NCBI GenBank assembly: GCA_902806215.1
Contig: CADCVT010000191.1
Coordinates: 1-26,255 of the forward strand
DNA: 26,255 bases
From: an uncultured Solirubrobacteraceae bacterium
GTDB lineage: Bacteria > Actinomycetota > Thermoleophilia > Solirubrobacterales > Solirubrobacteraceae
Direction: 5' to 3'
The notes under the pieces are model-generated. The model ran no database searches, was not told the origin of the DNA, and was given only the letters and a program-made list of their open reading frames with translations. Below are positions 22,603-26,255 of the stretch, piece by piece (positions within the stretch are counted from its first letter, which is position 1; each line of letters opens with the position of its first letter). Made by a program: the position numbers and the translations under genes.

Positions 22603-23070
22603 ATGCTGCACAAGCTTCGCGCGCGTATCGAGGAGGAGAAGGGCTTCACGCTCATCGAGCTTCTCGTCGTCATCCTGATCATCGGCATCCTCGCCGCGAT
22701 CGCGCTTCCCGTGTTCCTCGGCCAGCAGAAGAAGGGCCAGGACTCGGAGGCCAAGTCGAACGCCCGCAACACGGTCTCGCAGGTCGAGTCGTGCTTCGCG
22801 GACACGCAGGACTACTCGCAGTGCGTGACCGCCGCCAACCTCGGCGTCGCCACCGACACGATCGGCGCAGGCGAGGGTCAGGCCGAGATCACGGCGTCCG
22901 GCACCACCGGGTTCGTCATCACCGCCAAGTCCAAGGCGAAGGAAGCGGGCACCAACCACTCCTTCACGATCACCAAGGATGCCACCACGGGCGCCATCAC
23001 CCGAGACTGCACCCCCGTCGGCAAGGGCGGCTGCAAGGCCGCCGTCGACACGCAGAGCAACCGCTGGTAG
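22603..23070 (+). CDS. Type IV pilin / pseudopilin precursor
   Basis: A 155-residue precursor. A 14-residue charged leader ends EEEKG, followed by the prepilin peptidase site G14/F15 and the canonical helix FTLIELLVVILIIGILAAIA with Glu at +5 of the mature protein. The head domain has two possible disulfides, C64-C74 (SCFADTQDYSQC) and a C-terminal loop C136-C144 (RDCTPVGKGGC) resembling the D-loop of pilins. Thr/Ser-rich segments (TASGTTGFVITA, TKDATTGAIT) could be glycosylated, but no specific sequon is evident. The ATG is set by the AGGAGGGG site. No other pilus gene is in the window, so it may be assembled by machinery encoded elsewhere. A perfect 12-bp hairpin follows 25 nt after the stop. 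Confidence 0.93.
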   Translation: MLHKLRARIEEEKGFTLIELLVVILIIGILAAIALPVFLGQQKKGQDSEAKSNARNTVSQVESCFADTQDYSQCVTAANLGVATDTIGAGEGQAEITASGTTGFVITAKSKAKEAGTNHSFTITKDATTGAITRDCTPVGKGGCKAAVDTQSNRW

Positions 23071-23095
23071 TCAGTCGCTAGCAAGCCAGAACGGA

Positions 23096-23123
23096 CACGA
23101 GGCGGGCTTCGGCCCGCCTCGTG
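23096..23123. terminator. Hairpin with TTCG loop between convergent pilin and GT2 genes
   Basis: The arms CACGAGGCGGGC and GCCCGCCTCGTG pair perfectly (12 bp) around the stable tetraloop TTCG (23108-23111). There is no good T-run on either side, as is common in GC-rich actinobacteria. Placed between two converging stops (23070 and 23127), it likely stops or protects both transcripts. It is the only clear terminator-like hairpin I noticed. Confidence 0.75.
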
Positions 23124-23126
23124 GCG

Positions 23127-23975
23127 TTAACGGCGGCGTACGCCGTCGCGCAGTCCGCGGGCGACGACCTTCGGGTTGCCTCCGCCGCGGACGTACTGCA
23201 GCGAGGTCAGGACGAGCAGGTAGAGGAGCGAGAGCTTCTCGATCGGGCTCCACGACCGCCCGCGGATCATGTAGAGCGTGTTGCGAGCGTGGAAGTAGAA
23301 GCGCCCGCCGGTCTCGGAGACCGCCGTGTGCGGGGTCTTCGTGCGGTGCTCGACGACGCTTGAGGCCACGAGCACGGCGCGCGTCTCGCCGCCCGCCCCG
23401 CGGGTGATGCGGGCGGTGTACTCGATGTCGTCGCTCCACAGGAAGAAGCCGGTGTCGGGCAGCCCGAACTCGTCGACGACGCGCCGGTGGACGAGCAGCG
23501 ACACGAACGTCGCCGTGCGCAGCGGCAGGACGCCGGCGGCCGCGCCGTCGACGAGCGGCGCGACCGCGTCGCGCTCGAACCCGGGCACGTTCATCGGATG
23601 CAGCCGGCCGTCCTTCCACACGGCGACCGACGCGCGGACGATCGCCTCGGTGTCCGCCGAGAGGAGCTTCTCGAGCGCGTCCGGCCGCGGGATCGTGTCG
23701 TCGTCCATGAGCCACGCCCAGTCCGCCCCGGCCTCGTGCGCCGCGACCAGGCCGGCGTGGAACCCGCCCGAGGACCCCTGGTTCTCGGCAAGGGAGATCA
23801 TCTTGACTCCCTTGCTGACGTAGGTGTTCGACGCAAGAAGAGCGCCCGTCCCGTCCGTCGACGCGTTGTCGACAACGGTGATCCGGTCAGGCGGACGCGT
23901 CTGCGCGAGCAGCGCCGCGAGGCACTGCTCGAGCAGCTCCCGCCGGTTGTAGGTGACGACGACGGCCCAGACCAC
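23127..23975 (-). CDS. GT2-family glycosyltransferase (DDD-T-I-P sub-type)
   Basis: A 282-residue GT-A enzyme with VVVTYNRRELL (5-15), VVDNASTDGT (34-43), SSGGFHAGL (68-76), WLMDDDTIP (DDD 91-93), LPLRTATFVSLLVHRR, FFLWSDDIEYTARI and HRTKTPHTAVSETGGRFYFHARNTLYMIRG. It is closest to the genes at 3986 and 16070. Compared with 3986 the whole C-terminal part (ATFVSLLVHR, SDDIEYTARI, VVEHRTKT, FYFH-x-RN-x-LYM) is alike; compared with 16070 the N-terminal SN-x-YVSKGV block is. That mixed pattern hints at recombination between paralogs. GTG 23975 is chosen because it gives the family start and TACGGT ends 9 nt upstream; an open frame extending to 24323 overlaps the divergent gene and is not credible. 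Substrates unknown. Confidence 0.9.
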   Translation of the reverse strand: MVWAVVVTYNRRELLEQCLAALLAQTRPPDRITVVDNASTDGTGALLASNTYVSKGVKMISLAENQGSSGGFHAGLVAAHEAGADWAWLMDDDTIPRPDALEKLLSADTEAIVRASVAVWKDGRLHPMNVPGFERDAVAPLVDGAAAGVLPLRTATFVSLLVHRRVVDEFGLPDTGFFLWSDDIEYTARITRGAGGETRAVLVASSVVEHRTKTPHTAVSETGGRFYFHARNTLYMIRGRSWSPIEKLSLLYLLVLTSLQYVRGGGNPKVVARGLRDGVRRR

Positions 23976-23984
23976 GGCTGGGCC

Positions 23985-23990
23985 ACCGTA
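23985..23990 (-). promoter_or_regulatory. -10-like TACGGT for the GT2 gene starting at 23975
   Basis: On the minus strand TACGGT is followed by 9 nt and GTG 23975, without a Shine-Dalgarno. It shares the 49-bp divergent gap with the TAGGCT box of the + gene, so the two promoters may compete. Confidence 0.45.
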
Positions 23991-24010
23991 CCCCGCGAGC
24001 GCTGGCGGCC

Positions 24011-24016
24011 TAGGCT
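24011..24016 (+). promoter_or_regulatory. -10-like TAGGCT before the rhamnosyltransferase-like gene
   Basis: TAGGCT is followed by GAGCCGCC (8 nt) and GTG 24025; no Shine-Dalgarno. Same hexamer and near-same spacing as at 11261. Confidence 0.5.
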
Positions 24017-24024
24017 GAGCCGCC

Positions 24025-24882
24025 GTGATCTCCGTGATCATCCCGGTCAAGAACGGTGGCGCCGACCTGCGCCGCTGTCTCGACGGCATCGCCGCGCAGG
24101 AGGTCGCCGACGAGGTCGAGGTGGTCGTCGTCGACTCGGGCTCGACCGACGGCTCGGTCGACGTCGCGCGGGCGGCGGGCGCGCGCGTCCACGAGATCCC
24201 GCCGCAGGAGTTCAACCACGGCGCGACCCGCAACCTCGGCGTCTCGCTCGCCCGCGGCGACGTGCTCGTCTTCACGTCGCAGGACGCGCACGCCGAGGAC
24301 GGGGACTGGCTTGCCTCGCTCACCCGGTCGCTCGGCGACCCCGGCGTGGCCGGCGCCTACGGCCGGCAGATCGCGCACGAGGACGCAAGCCCGTCCGAGC
24401 ACTTCTTCCTCGATTTCCTCTACGGCCCGGCCGCGCGGGTGCAGCGCGCCGGCGCCCGCATCGGCCCCGAGGACACCCTGTTCTCGAACGTCAACGCCGC
24501 GATCCGCCGCGACGTGTTCGAGCGCTTCCCGTTCGTCGACGACATCATCATGAGCGAGGACCAGGAGTGGTCGGCGCGGGTGCTGAAGGCCGGGTACGCG
24601 CTGCACTACGAGCCCCGCGCGGTCGTCCGCCACTCGCACCCGTACACGCTGCGCCAGGCGTTCCGGCGCTTCTACGACAGCGGCCTGTCGGCCCGGCAGT
24701 CCTACCTCGTCGAGAGCTCGGTCGCGGACCTCGTCAGGCTCCACGTCGCCTATCCGTTCCGCGAGATCGCGTGGCTCGTGCGGACGCGGCAGCTGCGGTG
24801 GCTCCCGCGCGCGATCGCCTACCAGGCGGTCAAGGGCGCCGGCGTCGTCCTCGGCGTCCTGATGTCGTACCGCGCGTCATAA
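24025..24882 (+). CDS. GT2-family glycosyltransferase, rhamnosyltransferase-like
   Basis: A 285-residue GT-A enzyme with VIIPVKNG (4-11), VVVVDSGSTDGS (33-44), EFNHGATRNLG (62-72), FTSQDAHAEDGDWL (83-96), AYGRQIAHEDASPSEHFF, FSNVNAAIRRDVF, SEDQEWSARVLKAGY and VVRHSHPYTL followed by a FRRFYDSGL segment. The HGATRNLG and SHPYTL...F-R-F-D-S-G blocks are characteristic of the group widely annotated as rhamnosyltransferases. It is clearly separate from the repeated VTYNR paralogs. With gmd encoded two genes downstream, a GDP-linked 6-deoxyhexose donor is possible, though most known relatives use dTDP-rhamnose. GTG 24025 is set by family start and the TAGGCT box. Its TAA stop overlaps the next gene's apparent ATA start (ATAA). 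Confidence 0.9.
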   Translation: MISVIIPVKNGGADLRRCLDGIAAQEVADEVEVVVVDSGSTDGSVDVARAAGARVHEIPPQEFNHGATRNLGVSLARGDVLVFTSQDAHAEDGDWLASLTRSLGDPGVAGAYGRQIAHEDASPSEHFFLDFLYGPAARVQRAGARIGPEDTLFSNVNAAIRRDVFERFPFVDDIIMSEDQEWSARVLKAGYALHYEPRAVVRHSHPYTLRQAFRRFYDSGLSARQSYLVESSVADLVRLHVAYPFREIAWLVRTRQLRWLPRAIAYQAVKGAGVVLGVLMSYRAS

Positions 24883-25823
24883 GCGTCGCCGCCTTCGTCC
24901 TCACGCGCAACCGCAAGGTGCTGCTCGGCGAGTGCATCCGCGGCCTGCTCGGCCAGACGCACCCGGTCGACCGGATCATCGTGCTCGACAACGCGTCGGA
25001 CGACGGGACGCGCGAGCACCTCGAGGCCGAGGGCCTGATCGACCGGATCACCTACGTGCGCTCCGACGAGAACACCGGCGGCGCCGGCGGCTATCGCCGC
25101 GGGGTCGAGCTGCTCCAGGAGACCGGCTGCGACTGGTTGTGGCTCATGGACGACGACGCCGAGCCGCGTCAGGACGCGCTGGAGCTCATGCTCGCCGCGC
25201 CCGTCGAGGGCTCGCGCTGCGGCGCCGTCGTGCACCCCGACGGCTCGCGCGACCTCCAGCACCGCTGCTCGCTGGGGCGCTTCATCGTCCCGCTGCCCGA
25301 CTCGGCGTACGCGCCGGGCCTTTACGAGCGCGTCGACTGCGCGTCGTTCGTCGGGCTGCTCATGGAGGCCGAGGCGTCGCGTCGTGCGGGGCTGCCGGTC
25401 GCGGAGTTCTTCATCGGCTACGACGACGCGGAGTACTCGCTTCGACTCGACGACATCCACCTGGTGCCCGAGTCGGAGATCCTTCACAAGGTCCCGATCG
25501 GCGGCGTCACTCAGAGCCGCCGCTCCACGCTGATCAACCGCGCGTTCGGCCTGACCTACGCGCCGACGCCGTGGCCGGCGTACTGGCGCGACCTCTACCG
25601 CGTGCGCAACTTCATGTGGCTCAAGCACCGCCACGGGCACGTGTCGGCGACGCAGTTCGCGTTGCTCGTCGGCGGGTATGCGGTCAAGTCGCTGCTCTAC
25701 GACCCGCAGCCGCACCGGCGGATCCCGCTGCTCGTCCGGTACGCCCTGAAGGGCCGCCGCGGCGACTGGTCCGCGCCCTCCCCCGAGGAATGGACGAGGG
25801 ACCACGCCGGAGTGCCTCGCTAG
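24879..25823 (+). CDS. GT2-family glycosyltransferase (DDD-A-E-P sub-type) with apparent ATA start
   Basis: A GT-A enzyme of about 314 residues: SVAAFVLTRNRK (2-13, LTRNR in place of VTYNR), VLDNASDDGT (35-44), GGAGGYRRGV (67-76), WLMDDDAEP (DDD 91-93), CASFVGLLM, FFIGYDDAEYSLRL and LVPESEILHK. It ends VRNFMWLKHRHGH...SPEEW like the genes at 6121 and 8082. No ATG, GTG or TTG lies where the family start should be. The codon there is ATA (24879) and overlaps the upstream TAA as ATAA, exactly the geometry of the ATGA/GTGA overlaps elsewhere in the window. The nearest upstream GTG (24798) would add 27 Arg-rich residues read out of frame through the previous gene; the next downstream GTG would remove the first strand. 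It is coupled to the previous GT2 and followed 13 nt later by gmd. Confidence 0.82.
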   Translation: MSVAAFVLTRNRKVLLGECIRGLLGQTHPVDRIIVLDNASDDGTREHLEAEGLIDRITYVRSDENTGGAGGYRRGVELLQETGCDWLWLMDDDAEPRQDALELMLAAPVEGSRCGAVVHPDGSRDLQHRCSLGRFIVPLPDSAYAPGLYERVDCASFVGLLMEAEASRRAGLPVAEFFIGYDDAEYSLRLDDIHLVPESEILHKVPIGGVTQSRRSTLINRAFGLTYAPTPWPAYWRDLYRVRNFMWLKHRHGHVSATQFALLVGGYAVKSLLYDPQPHRRIPLLVRYALKGRRGDWSAPSPEEWTRDHAGVPR

Positions 25824-25826
25824 GGT
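25821..25826 (+). promoter_or_regulatory. -10-like TAGGGT before gmd
   Basis: TAGGGT ends 10 nt before the gmd ATG and its TAG is the stop codon of the preceding GT2. No Shine-Dalgarno. Same stop-in-promoter arrangement as at 3226. Confidence 0.4.
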
Positions 25827-25836
25827 TTCCGCGCTC

Positions 25837-26255
25837 ATGCCGAAGCGCGCGCTCATCACCGGAATCACCGGCCAGGACGGCTCCTATCTCGCCGAGCTCC
25901 TCCTCGACCAGGGGTACGAGGTCCACGGCATGGTCCGCCGGGCGTCGACCGAGAAGTTCGAGCGGCTCGAGCACCTGCGCGACAAGGTCACGCTGCACCA
26001 GGGTGACCTGCTCGACCAGCGCTCGCTCGTCGACGCGATCCGCGCGAGCAACCCGGACGAGATCTACAACCTCGCCGCGATGTCGTTCGTCGCCGTGTCG
26101 TGGATCCAGCCGACGCTGACCGCCGAGTTCACCGGCGTCGGCGTGACCCGCCTGCTCGAGGCGATGCGCGAGGTCTGCCCCGAGGCGCGCTTCTACCAGG
26201 CGTCCTCGTCGGAGATGTTCGGCAAGGTCCAGGAGGTCCCGCAGACCGAGGCGAC
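25837..26255 (+). CDS. gmd: GDP-mannose 4,6-dehydratase, N-terminal part (3' end outside window)
   Basis: A short-chain dehydrogenase/reductase enzyme that converts GDP-mannose to GDP-4-keto-6-deoxymannose, the precursor of GDP-rhamnose, GDP-fucose and related sugars. The visible 139 residues start MPKRALITGITGQDGSYL with the NADP-binding GxxGxxG (Gly 9/12/15). They continue with VHGMVRRAS, LHQGDLLDQRSL, EIYNLAAMSFVAVSW and FYQASSSEMFGKVQEVPQTE. The SSSEMFGK segment carries the Ser/Thr-Glu catalytic residues of the family. Compared with classical Gmd the usual AAQSHVGVSF reads AAMSFVAVSW and the following TAN-V region is TAEFTGVG, a divergent but recognisable variant. ATG 25837 is the family start. 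Confidence 0.92.
   Translation, partial: MPKRALITGITGQDGSYLAELLLDQGYEVHGMVRRASTEKFERLEHLRDKVTLHQGDLLDQRSLVDAIRASNPDEIYNLAAMSFVAVSWIQPTLTAEFTGVGVTRLLEAMREVCPEARFYQASSSEMFGKVQEVPQTEA

Noticed and set aside
24798..24878. GTG-initiated extension of the GT2 at 24879
   Set aside because: The 27 extra residues are Arg-rich and come from reading the previous GT2 gene out of frame; they do not resemble the start of any paralog.
1..26255. Mobile elements, CRISPR arrays, tRNA or rRNA genes, riboswitches
   Set aside because: No transposase or integrase motifs, no regularly spaced repeats, no tRNA-like or rRNA-like sequence seen; nearly all sequence is explained by protein-coding genes. A tRNAscan and Rfam search would be the decisive check.

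Overview
The window is a dense, very GC-rich block of surface-glycan biosynthesis genes, most likely from an actinobacterium. High GC, frequent GTG starts, leaderless-looking promoters and a Gram-positive-style glycan gene set point that way. A Thermoleophilia/Solirubrobacterales-like host is my guess and is not proven by the sequence. Almost every base is coding. There are 23 genes: 21 complete, one cut at the left edge (methyltransferase) and one cut at the right edge (GDP-mannose 4,6-dehydratase). I see no tRNA, rRNA, insertion sequence, phage gene or CRISPR array.

Layout. 1-4864: a methyltransferase tail, a GT4 glycosyltransferase (-), a Wzx-type flippase (+), a shrunken GT2-like protein (+) and a GT2 (-). 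4980-8083: UDP-galactopyranose mutase (glf) translationally coupled to a GT2 (+), then an opposing GT2 (-). 8082-11672: a + operon of GT2, a GT-C membrane protein (DUF2142/PMT-like), a bitopic protein of unknown function and a DUF2304-like small membrane protein. 11669-14976: a - operon of a polyprenyl-phosphate-sugar synthase (DPM1-like GT2 with C-terminal membrane helices) and a large GT-C protein. 15042-18360: a + operon of two GT2 enzymes and a second Wzx flippase. 18332-19135: a TylF-type O-methyltransferase (-). 19150-22452: a second, even shorter GT2 remnant followed by a large membrane protein ending in a patatin-like hydrolase domain. 22603-23070: a type IV pilin with its own ribosome binding site and a strong hairpin after it. 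23127-26255: a GT2 (-), then a + operon of a rhamnosyltransferase-like GT2, a GT2 without a normal start codon, and the start of gmd.

How it fits together (inference). Glf supplies UDP-galactofuranose and Gmd supplies the GDP-4-keto-6-deoxymannose precursor of GDP-rhamnose, GDP-fucose and related sugars. The cytoplasmic GT2/GT4 enzymes build lipid-linked oligosaccharide units, the two flippases export them, and the DPM1-like/GT-C pairs add sugars on the outer face from polyprenyl-phosphate donors. TylF-like methylation would decorate or cap the glycan. Seven intact GT2 paralogs of one family, in two sub-types, alternate on both strands.

The most unusual features are regulatory and evolutionary. 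Nine start codons have a TANNNT box ending 7-10 nt upstream and no Shine-Dalgarno, which suggests leaderless transcripts. Two convergent gene pairs share a single CTAG as both stop codons. One divergent pair appears to start inside a shared CATG. One GT2 seems to start at ATA within an ATAA overlap. Two GT2 derivatives have lost the nucleotide-binding half. A multi-pass patatin-like protein and a pilin gene sit inside the glycan locus.
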